Source of the DNA: an uncultured Candidatus Melainabacteria bacterium
GTDB lineage: Bacteria > Cyanobacteriota > Vampirovibrionia > Gastranaerophilales > Gastranaerophilaceae
Length of the DNA stretch: 64,000 bases
NCBI GenBank assembly: GCA_934717745.1
Contig: CAKUZB010000008.1
Location: forward strand, 23,709 to 87,708
Direction: 5' to 3'
Part shown: piece after piece, positions 1 through 8,121 of the stretch
How the letters are laid out: the number at the start of each line of letters is the position of its first letter
Position numbering within the stretch: position 1 is the stretch's first letter
Program-made: the position numbers and the translations under genes
Notes under the pieces: model-generated
What the model saw: only the letters and a program-made list of their open reading frames with translations
What the model was told of the DNA's origin: nothing
Database searches by the model: none

Positions 1-755
1 TGACCTATAGTGTAATTCCAAAAACCTTTATGTTGACCTAAAATTTTTCCGTTAACATCAACAATGTTTCCGACTTTTTCATCAATTTGTAAAAGTTCAT
101 TGTAATCTCCCTCATAAAAATCTTGACTATCAGGCTTTTCCGCTACATCAAGATTGTATTTTTTTGCGATATTACGAATTTCTTCTTTCGTATAATTCCC
201 TAACGGTAAAATAATATTTTTCAAAGTATCTTGTTTCAATCTATATAAAAAGTAAGATTGGTCTTTTTTGTGATTTACACCTCTTTTTAAGATATATCTT
301 CCATTTTCATCTTGTTCAACTCTTGCATAATGACCTGTTGCAAATTTATCAAATTCAATTCCGTTAATTTTTGCAAGATTTGGCAAAACGTCAAATTTTA
401 TAAGAGCATTACACCATACACAAGGGTTTGGAGTGCGTCCGTTGAGATATTCGGCTCTAAAATTTTTCAAAACAATTTCTTCATATTGTTTTGCACAATC
501 AAAAACATAAAAAGGAATACCAATAGCCTTACAAACACTTCTTGCAGACTCAATATCCTCTTTTTCATCCGGACCAAGGCATGCCCCATGAGTTTTGTGT
601 GAAACTTTATCAAGTTTTTCCTGAATTTGTTTATAAACTCCGTCTTTACCCCAAATCGACATTGTTGCACCAATAACTTCATGACCTTGTTCTTTTAACA
701 ACAAGGCTGTTACTGATGAATCTACACCGCCTGACATTCCTACTAAAATTTTCAT
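1..755 (-). CDS. mnmA: tRNA 2-thiouridine(34) synthase MnmA, 3' end outside window
   Basis: MnmA (TrmU) installs 2-thiouridine at the wobble base of tRNA-Lys, -Glu and -Gln, using ATP and a sulfur relay. From the ATG at 753-755 the protein begins with the PP-loop SGGVDSS (residues 8-14) that binds ATP. Further in are FATGHYARV, KDQSYFLYRL and NGRTPNPCVWCN with the first catalytic cysteine, all MnmA signatures. About 251 codons are present; the family is usually about 350-370 aa, so the C terminus lies to the left of the window. A GAGGAA ribosome site precedes the start. Oddity: where most MnmA proteins have SQD followed by the second catalytic cysteine, this one reads SQDFYEGDY and has no cysteine there. 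Confidence 0.93.
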   Translation of the reverse strand, partial: MKILVGMSGGVDSSVTALLLKEQGHEVIGATMSIWGKDGVYKQIQEKLDKVSHKTHGACLGPDEKEDIESARSVCKAIGIPFYVFDCAKQYEEIVLKNFRAEYLNGRTPNPCVWCNALIKFDVLPNLAKINGIEFDKFATGHYARVEQDENGRYILKRGVNHKKDQSYFLYRLKQDTLKNIILPLGNYTKEEIRNIAKKYNLDVAEKPDSQDFYEGDYNELLQIDEKVGNIVDVNGKILGQHKGFWNYTIG

Positions 756-771
756 AATTTCATTCCTCAAA

Positions 772-866
772 ATGTTATGGTATACCATAACATATATTTA
801 TTATTAAATAACAAGCATTTTTTCATGTCAATAAAATTTGACAAAATTGTTTATTTTTGATTTCAT
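772..866. promoter_or_regulatory. Divergent mnmA / dtxR-like promoters with a perfect 22-bp palindrome
   Basis: Two back-to-back promoters. Minus strand (mnmA): TTGACA at 826-831, 17-bp spacer, TTTAAT at 803-808. Plus strand (DtxR-like gene): TTGACA at 838-843, 17-bp spacer, weak -10 TTTCAT at 861-866, which ends 6 nt before the ATG at 873 (leaderless geometry). A perfect 22-bp palindrome with half-site ATGTTATGGTA occupies 772-793, just after the predicted mnmA transcription start. It has no loop, so it reads as an operator and not as a hairpin. The neighbouring DtxR-type regulator is the obvious candidate binder, which is inference. Confidence 0.55.
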
Positions 867-872
867 AAAAGT

Positions 873-1385
873 ATGAACAAAGAATTAACAGAAGCCTTAG
901 AAAAATATTTACTTGCGATATTTGAATTATCAAAAGAAAACAGCCAATTAAAAGTTAAAGATGTTTCGAAATACCTAAAAATTGGCGGTTCGACAACTTC
1001 AGAGGCGATTAAAACACTCGCTAAAAAAGGATTTATAGATTATGAACCATATAGCACGATTTCTTTGACAAAAAAGGGAATTGATGCCGTAGAATTAAAA
1101 ATTTATCGACACAATACTATTTCAAAATTTTTGAATAATGTTTTAGAAATTGATAAAGAAAATTCCGAAAAAAACGCTACAAAGATTGAATATTCAATGA
1201 CAGAAGAAGTCCTTGTGAAATTTGTTCACTTTTTAGATTTTATGGAAAGTTGCACTTGCAAAGAGCCTAAATGGGTAAAAAGTTGTAAAACAACACTTCA
1301 AAACGGCACAATGACAGACAAATGCAAAACCTGTATTTCTGAAAACCACTCCGGTTGCGGAAAATGTTGTGGCGGTTGCCATTAA
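873..1385 (+). CDS. DtxR/MntR-type metal-dependent regulator with cysteine-rich C-terminal tail
   Basis: Cytoplasmic DNA-binding regulator of 170 aa. Residues about 1-65 form the winged helix typical of the DtxR family (LEKYLLAIFEL, VKDVSKYLKIGGSTTSEAIKTLAKKGFI, then a wing ending LTKKG). Residues 66-125 are the metal-binding/dimerisation helix region (HNTISKFLNNVL, EYSMTEEVLVKFVHFLDFME). Unusually the last 45 residues hold ten cysteines, ending CKTCISENHSGCGKCCGGCH, a likely metal or redox-sensing site. There is no SR-regulated SH3 domain (short DtxR form). The promoter places the start of the mRNA at or next to the ATG, so translation is probably leaderless. It converges with the efflux operon, the stop codons overlapping by 4 nt. 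Confidence 0.75.
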   Translation: MNKELTEALEKYLLAIFELSKENSQLKVKDVSKYLKIGGSTTSEAIKTLAKKGFIDYEPYSTISLTKKGIDAVELKIYRHNTISKFLNNVLEIDKENSEKNATKIEYSMTEEVLVKFVHFLDFMESCTCKEPKWVKSCKTTLQNGTMTDKCKTCISENHSGCGKCCGGCH

Positions 1386-2533
1386 CCTTTATTATTTTTA
1401 CTAGATTTTTTAATCATAACGCATGCTAATTTAAAATACATTAGACAAAGGAAAAACACCCAAAGTAAGTCATACCTTATATCCCACAGAGTTGCATTCA
1501 TTTGATTTATTTTAATAATGCCGTCAACACTGCATGTTGCCGGAATAAACAGTGCCAAAACATTTATAAATTGCGGAATTGATTCTCTAGGCCAAATTAA
1601 CCCCGGAACAAAGATAAAAATAAGTGAGGTTACAACTAAAATAAGTAGTGCAGATTCTCTCGTTTTGAAGAAATAAGAAATTGTATTTGAGAAAAATCCG
1701 GCAGAATAATACATCAAAACCAACATTAAGAATAGCGGAAAAATGTTATACGACATTGGATAAACAAATATTGCAGGATAAAAAAGAAATATTATTATTG
1801 AGTAAAAAAGATATAAAAGCACATAAGTAGTGCATCTTCCGAAAACCACCAGTGGAATATCCTCCTCTTTTTTGCAATAATCTTCTTTTAATTCATTTTT
1901 TGTACCTTGCATTAATCCCATACCGACAACCAATGTTTGGTGCAAAATAAGTATCAAAATTACGGGATATACGTAAGTTTCGTAACCTCCGGCAGGATTA
2001 TACATCGGAACTTGAACAAATTCAAAAGGCTGTTTTAAAGCCATTGCCATTTGTTTTGGAACACCTGCTTTTAAGAGTTTTCCAACCTCTATTTTTGCAC
2101 CCAAGGATACTGCTGTTTGAACAACTCCGGTATAAATTGCTTTGTATATAATCAAATAACTTGTATCAGCATAAACAGAAACTGTTGATTGAGTTCCACG
2201 CAAAATATCTTTTTCAAAATTTTTAGGAATTAACACAAAACCTTTAATTTTATCTTCATAAAACTGATTTTGAGCCTCTTTCATATCATTAAACGATGAA
2301 ACAACATCTGTATAATCAGTTGCATTAAGATTTTTTGTAAATTCTCTTGAAAGATTCGAATGATCTAAATCTACAACTCCAACGGGTGCATCTTTAATAA
2401 TTTCCGTTGAATAAGGAATTGCATAGAACAAAGAATATACAACAACCCCGATAATCATAATCAGCATTGCACCTGAATCATGGAAAAAATTGTAAAATTC
2501 TTCTTTTATGATACCAATAAACTTCTTCATCAT
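1382..2533 (-). CDS. ABC-2 type efflux permease (YhhJ/YbhR-like), second of two
   Basis: Inner-membrane permease of an ABC-2 type export system, about 383 aa. It has one N-terminal membrane helix (MLIMIIGVVVYSLFYAIPY), a long periplasmic region (about residues 45-175, with DVVSSFNDMKEAQNQFYEDKI and VLIPKNFEKDI typical of the family) and five or six C-terminal helices ending in a lysine-rich tail. I prefer the ATG at 2533, which overlaps the stop of the upstream permease (ATGA) and has AAAGGTGG 7 nt before it, to the GTG at 2545. It is the last gene of the tetR-tolC-hlyD-permease-permease operon and probably forms a heterodimer with the preceding permease. No ATPase subunit is encoded nearby. 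Confidence 0.85.
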   Translation of the reverse strand: MMKKFIGIIKEEFYNFFHDSGAMLIMIIGVVVYSLFYAIPYSTEIIKDAPVGVVDLDHSNLSREFTKNLNATDYTDVVSSFNDMKEAQNQFYEDKIKGFVLIPKNFEKDILRGTQSTVSVYADTSYLIIYKAIYTGVVQTAVSLGAKIEVGKLLKAGVPKQMAMALKQPFEFVQVPMYNPAGGYETYVYPVILILILHQTLVVGMGLMQGTKNELKEDYCKKEEDIPLVVFGRCTTYVLLYLFYSIIIFLFYPAIFVYPMSYNIFPLFLMLVLMYYSAGFFSNTISYFFKTRESALLILVVTSLIFIFVPGLIWPRESIPQFINVLALFIPATCSVDGIIKINQMNATLWDIRYDLLWVFFLCLMYFKLACVMIKKSSKNNKG

Positions 2534-3693
2534 TGTTGATACCACCTTTTTTCATCTTTCGCTAAAGATTTTATTCTTATCAAAGCCAAAAATCCAAGCG
2601 ACATTAAAATGATTAATGCTATTATAGATTTAACATCATATACAATAGGAATTTGTCTTAAAGATTGATTAATCATGACTTTCACCCAATAACTTAACGG
2701 TAAAGTCGCACTATACATTTTCGCAAGAAGTGGCATAGACATTACCGGATAAGTTACCCCTGCAAAAGCAAAACCCATTGCTACATAAAAAGCAGAATTA
2801 CTTAAGCCGTATCTAAAATTACCATTAATTCCTACAAATATTGAACTAATTGCAATACAAGAAGTTATAAATAAAAGCGTTGCTAAAATTCCGAAAAGGA
2901 CACTTCCTGTATATGGAACTTGCATAAACCCGAAATAAACCGTATACAAAACGGTGAAAAGAGCCAAAAATATTATAAAATACGGAGTCATTTTACCTAA
3001 AAAGGCTATCCAAATAGACTCGTCTGCCGTTTTTAGCCAGACTTTTGTAGTTCCAAGTTTAAATTCAGTACCTAATGCCCAAACCGAGGTTAAAATCAAA
3101 TGAATTTGCAAAATATGACCAAACGCAACCAACGACAAAAAATATTGATAATTGAAAAACGGATTTGAACGAATATGGTCATCAACCCTAATTAAATTTG
3201 ATTGTTTGACCGCCTCGTCCATAGGTAAACCACGTTTATTACGCATTTTTGCATCAATTCCAACCATCATTGTTTGCACCATTAAATTAACATCTTTGGA
3301 AATAATTCCGCCAATTAAAATTCTTTGATTATTGTAATAAAACGCCAGTTTTGGTTGTTTTAAACGATAAATATTTTTTTGAAAATCTCTTGGAATAACA
3401 AAAAAAGCATAAACTTTACCATCTGTAAGTAATTGATGCCCTTCAGACATACTTGTAACCTGATATTTAACCTTACAAGAACGCAGTGCATTTAGATTTC
3501 TAACAAGCATTCTTGAGATTTCAGAATTATCCTCATTCAAAACTGCAATCGGCAAATCAGTTGGAGAACCTTTTGAAAAGATTAAACAAATCAAAAAACA
3601 CATAACTAAAGGCATTATGAACGCAACCGCCCAAACTAACGGACGTTTGTAAAATCTTTTTATTTCTCTTTTTACTACATCGAAGTATGCCAT
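2530..3693 (-). CDS. ABC-2 type efflux permease (YhhJ/YbhS-like), first of two
   Basis: Inner-membrane permease of 387 aa and a paralogue of the next gene. It has an N-terminal helix (LVWAVAFIMPLVMCFLICLIF), a large periplasmic loop (residues about 45-175, VLNEDNSEISRMLVRNLNA and FVIPRDFQKNIYRLKQP) and a C-terminal six-helix bundle. The family exports drugs, bile salts or other small amphiphiles together with an HlyD adaptor and a TolC channel, both encoded just upstream. Its ATG overlaps the hlyD stop by one base (TAATG) and its own stop overlaps the next start by four, so translation is coupled throughout. Substrate cannot be told from sequence. Confidence 0.85.
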   Translation of the reverse strand: MAYFDVVKREIKRFYKRPLVWAVAFIMPLVMCFLICLIFSKGSPTDLPIAVLNEDNSEISRMLVRNLNALRSCKVKYQVTSMSEGHQLLTDGKVYAFFVIPRDFQKNIYRLKQPKLAFYYNNQRILIGGIISKDVNLMVQTMMVGIDAKMRNKRGLPMDEAVKQSNLIRVDDHIRSNPFFNYQYFLSLVAFGHILQIHLILTSVWALGTEFKLGTTKVWLKTADESIWIAFLGKMTPYFIIFLALFTVLYTVYFGFMQVPYTGSVLFGILATLLFITSCIAISSIFVGINGNFRYGLSNSAFYVAMGFAFAGVTYPVMSMPLLAKMYSATLPLSYWVKVMINQSLRQIPIVYDVKSIIALIILMSLGFLALIRIKSLAKDEKRWYQQ

Positions 3694-4631
3694 TATTTAA
3701 CTTTTTTCCAATCAAATATTGCACTCATGCCTGCACGCAAGTTTTCGACAGGTTCAATCGGAACAGCACGAACTTCAAAAGTTTTCATATCAAAATCACC
3801 TTTTGCTTTTGTTGCTCTCCAAGTTGCAAAATCACCTAAAACTGAGATGTAATTAACTTTTACAGGAATAGGTTGATTTCCAATTGCGGGAATCTGTACA
3901 TCAAATTGAGTTCCGTTTTTAATTTTTGAAAGTAAATCTTCACGCAAATTGAAAGTTACCCAACAATCTTTATCGTCAACAACAGTAACAATAGGATACC
4001 CAGCCCCTACAAGTTCTGCTTCTTCAACAGTAACCTCTGTAACAACACCATCAATTGGTGAAACAATTTTATTTTCTTTTAAATAAGAAGAGACCTCTTT
4101 GTTTGCACCTTGAGCCTTACGAACATTGGCTTGTGCCGAAAGTTTATCTTCAAATCTGGCACCGGTTACTAACATATTGTAATTATCTTTTGCAGCAACA
4201 TATTTTGCGTGTGCTTCGTCTAATTTTTGAGTTGGAATAACTCCCTCATTATGCAATCTGTTTAATCTTTCGTAAGTTTTTTGAGCCAAGTCCAAAGAGG
4301 CTTTTGCCATACCAATTTGCTCTACTCTAGCACCATTATTGACTTTTTCTTGTTGAGCCATTGCCAAAGCAAGAGTTGCATCAACTTGTTCTGCTTTTGC
4401 ATTAATATCCGGTGTATCAAGTTCTATTAAAACATCACCTTTTTTAACTCTGTCGCCTTTTTTAACATTAATTTTTTCAACACGACCGGTAATTTTTGAC
4501 GATAAATCAATAGTTTTGACTTCAACTTCGCCTTGCAAAATCATTGAACTTTCTTTTACGCAAACTGTTACAGTTCCTGCGATTAATAAAAGAATTACTA
4601 CTATAATTGCTATAAGTTTTACGTTTTTCAT
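3693..4631 (-). CDS. HlyD/EmrA-family periplasmic adaptor protein
   Basis: Membrane-fusion protein of 312 aa linking the inner-membrane permeases to the TolC channel. A single N-terminal anchor (residues 7-25, IAIIVVILLLIAGTVTVCV) is followed by a biotinyl-lipoyl half (SKITGRVEKINVKKGDRVKKGDVLIELD), a coiled-coil hairpin (residues about 75-165, AKAEQVDATLALAMAQQEKV and the matching return helix), the second lipoyl half (IVSPIDGVVTEVTVEEAELV) and a beta-barrel domain (YPIVTVVDDKDCWVTFNLRED). Length and layout match the YhiI/YbhG type found with ABC-2 permeases. It sits 11 nt downstream of tolC in the TetR-controlled operon. Confidence 0.9.
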   Translation of the reverse strand: MKNVKLIAIIVVILLLIAGTVTVCVKESSMILQGEVEVKTIDLSSKITGRVEKINVKKGDRVKKGDVLIELDTPDINAKAEQVDATLALAMAQQEKVNNGARVEQIGMAKASLDLAQKTYERLNRLHNEGVIPTQKLDEAHAKYVAAKDNYNMLVTGARFEDKLSAQANVRKAQGANKEVSSYLKENKIVSPIDGVVTEVTVEEAELVGAGYPIVTVVDDKDCWVTFNLREDLLSKIKNGTQFDVQIPAIGNQPIPVKVNYISVLGDFATWRATKAKGDFDMKTFEVRAVPIEPVENLRAGMSAIFDWKKVK

Positions 4632-4642
4632 TTATGCCTCAC

Positions 4643-6043
4643 TTAAAATTTTTCTTGTGTTGATGTTTTAATATATTCTAATACTGTATTTGTATCGCCG
4701 TTTGTTTTTAACAAATCTGTTAAATTAACGTCGTAATTGTACACCGCATGTAATCTGTCGATTTTTACTTTTGATAACATCATTTGAGCATCTGTTACTT
4801 GTAATGATGTACCAAAACCTTCTTTAAATGCCAAATTTGCTGTCCTCAAAGCCTCTTGTGCATTCTCAATTGATTTTGTAGAACTATCATATTGTTCTTT
4901 GTTTTTCATTAATTCCTGATACTGCTTAATTACAAGACTTGTAATGTTATATTGTGCATCTTCAAGTTCAAAATCTACCATTTTGCGTTCGCAATTTGCT
5001 GCTTTAACGTCATTAAAACGAGAAAATCCATCAAAAATTAACCAATTTGCAGTAGCACCAAACCCCGCTCTTGGGGCTGCTTCTGACAAATGACTTGTCG
5101 CCGGAATATCAAAAGCAATAAGACTTATTGTTGGTGAATAATTAGCCATTTTTGCGTGATATTTCGCATTCATAATTTTCTTTTTAGCACGCAATTGTTT
5201 CAATTGAGGATTATTTTCTAAAGCATTTGCTTTCATTGCTTCTAAATCAATTGTGCTATCGTTATAAACAAATAACAACGACGACGGTTCAATATAAATG
5301 TCTTTCAAATTCGCTTCTTCAGCCTTAATCAGAGTTTTTAACCCCTCCTCAATAACATTTGCATCTCTTACGGATGCGTTATATTCTCTCATTGCTTCAG
5401 AATAAGCAACTTCAGCATGCAATCTTTCTGATTTTGATATTAAACCCTCTTTTTCAAGTAATCTTGCATCTTTTAAATGTTTTTCCATACCGTCAGCAAC
5501 TTGTTTTCTAACCTCAACAACATCTCTTGCAAGTCTTAAACCATAATATCTTTTTACAAGTTCTAATACTAAATTATCTTTAACTTCTCTATATTTTTCG
5601 TTTGAAGCCTCAAGTTTTGCTCTTGCCGCTGCATGATTAGATAATAACTTACCACCTGTAAATATGTTCCAAACTGCTGCCCCACCAAAAGTAAATACAT
5701 TTTTATCCTGAATTAATGTTTCAGCCCCAAATGAAATTGCACCCAAAGGAGTTGCCATTGAACCTTGAGATGTTAATGTTAAATCATCATTAAAATGTAA
5801 ATACGTTGCATTTAAACCTACTTTTGGTGCAAATTGCCCTAACGCAGAACGTTTTTCATACTTCATTTGTTTAATTAATTCGTTGTAAGCCTTTAACGAA
5901 TTATTATTTTCTAACATTAACTCATAGGCCTGTTCAAAAGTTAATTCAACTCTCTGAATACCGGCTTTTTGAATTTCTGCCGAAAACACAGGGGACATAA
6001 ATAAACAAAAAATTATTAAAACTGCTTCTAAAATTTTTTTCAT
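4643..6043 (-). CDS. TolC-family outer-membrane efflux channel
   Basis: Outer-membrane factor of 466 aa. It has a signal peptide (residues 1-21, hydrophobic ILEAVLIIFCLFMSPVFSA) and the two-fold repeated OEP architecture: helices LTFEQAYELMLENNNSLKAYNELI and LEAMKANALENNPQLKQLRAKKK begin the two repeats, and WNIFTGGKL / WLIFDGFSR are the beta-strand segments of the barrel. TolC trimers give the exit duct for the adaptor and permeases encoded downstream. The start codon directly abuts the tetR stop (zero gap), so the regulator and the pump are co-transcribed. A second, unrelated TolC copy belongs to the MacAB operon at 51-52.7 kb. Confidence 0.9.
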   Translation of the reverse strand: MKKILEAVLIIFCLFMSPVFSAEIQKAGIQRVELTFEQAYELMLENNNSLKAYNELIKQMKYEKRSALGQFAPKVGLNATYLHFNDDLTLTSQGSMATPLGAISFGAETLIQDKNVFTFGGAAVWNIFTGGKLLSNHAAARAKLEASNEKYREVKDNLVLELVKRYYGLRLARDVVEVRKQVADGMEKHLKDARLLEKEGLISKSERLHAEVAYSEAMREYNASVRDANVIEEGLKTLIKAEEANLKDIYIEPSSLLFVYNDSTIDLEAMKANALENNPQLKQLRAKKKIMNAKYHAKMANYSPTISLIAFDIPATSHLSEAAPRAGFGATANWLIFDGFSRFNDVKAANCERKMVDFELEDAQYNITSLVIKQYQELMKNKEQYDSSTKSIENAQEALRTANLAFKEGFGTSLQVTDAQMMLSKVKIDRLHAVYNYDVNLTDLLKTNGDTNTVLEYIKTSTQEKF

Positions 6044-6619
6044 CTATACTCCAACTAATCTTAAAAATCTTTCCATAATTTCATTTTGCTTTTCAAACAA
6101 ATTGTCATTTTCTAATGAACATTCAATATAACTGTTTATAATTCCGTCAAAAATTACAGCCAAAAGATAAGCCTCATTATCTTCCATTGGTTTCAAATCT
6201 TTAATAATTCCGGCACAATAATTGTAAGCCTTTGCCATTGGGTGTTCTTTTCTACGAGAAATTCCTCTCAAAAACAACTGATTATTCTGCATATAACCCT
6301 TAATGGTAGTTTTATTCTTTTCAAAATATTTAATCTTATACTCAACAACCATTTTTAATTTTTGTACAGGATTTGTTTCAACATCACAATATTCTTGCAT
6401 TTCGGCAGAAGCATTATCAATTACATACTTCAACCACGCCATAAACAAACCTTCTTTTGAGGTGAAATAACCGTAAATTGTGCCAACCCCGATACTCAAA
6501 TCTTTTGAAATCCTGTCAATCTGAGTTTTTTCATAACCCAAAGTCTTGAAATACTCACTGGCAGTATCCAATATCAATTTTTTCTTTAATTCTTCCACTT
6601 TTTCATTTAACTTAACCAT
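6044..6619 (-). CDS. TetR/AcrR-family transcriptional repressor of the efflux operon
   Basis: Cytoplasmic repressor of 191 aa. Residues 10-58 are a TetR helix-turn-helix (LILDTASEYFKTLGYEKTQIDRI, LSIGVGTIYGYFTSKEGLFMAWL); the rest is an all-helical ligand domain. It is the first gene of the pump operon. Its promoter has TAAAAT at 6626-6631, ending 6 nt before the ATG, no Shine-Dalgarno sequence, and an 11-bp inverted repeat over the -10. Autorepression, relieved when the pump substrate binds, is the straightforward reading (family knowledge plus the visible operator). The mRNA is predicted to be leaderless. Confidence 0.88.
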   Translation of the reverse strand: MVKLNEKVEELKKKLILDTASEYFKTLGYEKTQIDRISKDLSIGVGTIYGYFTSKEGLFMAWLKYVIDNASAEMQEYCDVETNPVQKLKMVVEYKIKYFEKNKTTIKGYMQNNQLFLRGISRRKEHPMAKAYNYCAGIIKDLKPMEDNEAYLLAVIFDGIINSYIECSLENDNLFEKQNEIMERFLRLVGV

Positions 6620-6623
6620 ATCA

Positions 6624-6654
6624 GAATTTTATTCCAACACAGAATAAAATTCCA
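6624..6654 (-). promoter_or_regulatory. tetR promoter with overlapping operator palindrome
   Basis: Minus-strand -10 TAAAAT at 6626-6631, 6 nt before the tetR ATG. A perfect inverted repeat with 11-bp arms, GAATTTTATTC (6624-6634) and GAATAAAATTC (6642-6652), separated by 7 nt, covers the -10 and spacer. Placement on the promoter of a TetR gene makes it the probable TetR operator. The -35 (TGGAAT at 6649-6654) is weak. Confidence 0.6.
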
Positions 6655-6739
6655 GATTAAAATTTTAATTCTTTACAATTTTAAATAATTTTTATACATT
6701 AACCCCTAAAACCTAGTTGCGATATTTTAAAAAACAATA

Positions 6740-6776
6740 AAAGAATCGGCGAAGCCTTTGGCTTCGCCGATTCTTT
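6740..6776 (-). terminator. Hairpin terminator after punA
   Basis: Perfect 17-bp stem (6740-6756 with 6760-6776) and 3-nt loop, 20 nt past the punA stop. The stem starts and ends with AAAGAA/TTCTTT, giving a short A/T tract on either strand. Confidence 0.8.
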
Positions 6777-6796
6777 ACAATTTATTCTTTTAAAAT

Positions 6797-7603
6797 TTAT
6801 ATCGCTTTAACACATTCTAGCAATAATGATTTAAATTTACCTTTAACGGCATTTGCAGCCTCAATAACTTCTTGGTGAGAAAGAACTTCACCTGTAATAC
6901 CTGCTGCTGCATTTGAAATACAACTGATACCAAGAACTTTGATACCACAATAATTTGCAACCATTGCTTCAGGAACTGTTGACATACCAACTGCGTCTGC
7001 ACCCAGTAATTCAACCATTTTTGTTTCTGATGGTGTTTCATAGTTAGGGCCTGTAAGTGCCATATAAACACCTTTTTTCAAATTAATATCTAATTTTTTA
7101 GCAACTGACATTGCAATTTCTTGCAAATCTTTTTTGTATACATCTGTCATATCAGGGAATCTTGGCCCTAAATCTTCATCATTTGGCCCAATTAATGGAT
7201 TTACGTGCATGAAGTTGATGTGATCCGTAATTAACATCAAGTCTGATGCGTTAAATTCTCTATTAATACCACCGGCAGCATTTGTTACAATTAAAGTTTT
7301 CACACCTAATTTTTTGAATACTTTAACCGGATATACAACTTTTTGAATTGGGTGTCCTTCGTAGTAATGGAAACGTCCTTGCATCATTACAACTTTTTTA
7401 CCTGCAATAGTCGCAAAAACCAAACGACCTTTGTGTCCTTTTACAGTCGATGCTTCAAATCCCGGAATATCGCCATAAGAAAGTGCGATATCACAGAAAT
7501 CATCAGCAAAATCACCCAAACCTGAACCTAAAACTATAGCAATTTCAGGTGCAAAGTTATTTGTTTTTTCGTTGATATAATCAACTGTTTCTTTTAATTG
7601 CAT
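6797..7603 (-). CDS. punA: Purine-nucleoside phosphorylase (trimeric PNP, family 2)
   Basis: Cytoplasmic enzyme of 268 aa that cleaves inosine/guanosine with phosphate to the free base and ribose-1-phosphate (purine salvage). Recognised by IAIVLGSGLGDFADDF near the N terminus (phosphate loop), GHKGRLVFATIAGKKVVMMQGRFHYYEGH, the VTNAAGGIN segment, LTGPNYETPSE and GADAVGMSTVPEA, with ISCISNAAAG near the end. Length is that of the PNP I/MTAP-type family. A TAGGAG site lies just upstream of the start. It follows the small rpoZ-like gene by 49 nt and the two probably form one transcript ending at the hairpin at 6740-6776. Confidence 0.92.
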   Translation of the reverse strand: MQLKETVDYINEKTNNFAPEIAIVLGSGLGDFADDFCDIALSYGDIPGFEASTVKGHKGRLVFATIAGKKVVMMQGRFHYYEGHPIQKVVYPVKVFKKLGVKTLIVTNAAGGINREFNASDLMLITDHINFMHVNPLIGPNDEDLGPRFPDMTDVYKKDLQEIAMSVAKKLDINLKKGVYMALTGPNYETPSETKMVELLGADAVGMSTVPEAMVANYCGIKVLGISCISNAAAGITGEVLSHQEVIEAANAVKGKFKSLLLECVKAI

Positions 7604-7652
7604 TTATAAAATCTCCTAAATTATATATAAAACACTAAAAAGGCTTGTTGGA

Positions 7653-7895
7653 TTAACCAACAAGTCTGTTATCATCTGCTTCTGACGCTTTAACCATAAT
7701 TGCGTGCTCAACAGGATTTTCTTTTTTGTAAGAACCATCAAAACCATATTCATCAAATCCAAAATCTTCTCTTGCTTTTCTTGCTTGGTTTTCGTCTACT
7801 AATTTTTTTGCTAATTCAGAAATTTCATATACTAATTGATATCTGTTTTCTGTATTTTCATTTAAGTCCCATGCAACTCTGATTATTTGATCCAT
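7653..7895 (-). CDS. rpoZ: Probable RNA polymerase omega subunit (RpoZ-like), 80 aa
   Basis: Small acidic cytoplasmic protein. NRYQLVYEISELAKKLVDEN (residues 17-36) resembles the NRYxLVxxxAxRAKxL helix of cyanobacterial-type omega subunits, and NPVEHAIMVKASE (residues 59-71) resembles the PVxxAIxxxA helix that packs on beta-prime. A 20-residue Gly/Phe/Asp-rich insert separates the two. Omega aids beta-prime folding and polymerase assembly. Identification rests on these two helices only; a lineage-specific small protein is the alternative. It is preceded by GAGGT and a good promoter. Confidence 0.5.
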   Translation of the reverse strand: MDQIIRVAWDLNENTENRYQLVYEISELAKKLVDENQARKAREDFGFDEYGFDGSYKKENPVEHAIMVKASEADDNRLVG

Positions 7896-7922
7896 TTTTT
7901 ACCTCATTTTTCTTACAAATCA

Positions 7923-7951
7923 ATTTTATAATAGAAAAAAAATTTAATCAA
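7923..7951 (-). promoter_or_regulatory. Promoter of the rpoZ-like/punA unit
   Basis: Minus-strand TTGATT (7946-7951), 17-bp spacer, TAAAAT (7923-7928). The predicted start leaves a short 5' UTR with GAGGT before the ATG at 7895. Confidence 0.5.
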
Positions 7952-8121
7952 GAACATGTTTATAAGCGATTTTACCCAACCGACTAATTGCATACCAGCC
8001 ATAAGGATACTAAACACCTCGAGAACCAAGACTACTCAACAGGCTAATTACATTACATCGAAAAATATACTTTAATTTAACTGTAGTTCAAAAAACTGTA
8101 GAAAAATATGGAGAAAAAAAT
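7952..8121. other. Intergenic region upstream of the response regulator
   Basis: No gene seen. Two direct ACTGTAG copies at 8080-8086 and 8095-8101 lie just before the response-regulator start, possible regulator sites. GGAG at 8110-8113 is its ribosome site. No clear -35/-10 pair was recognised. Confidence 0.35.
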
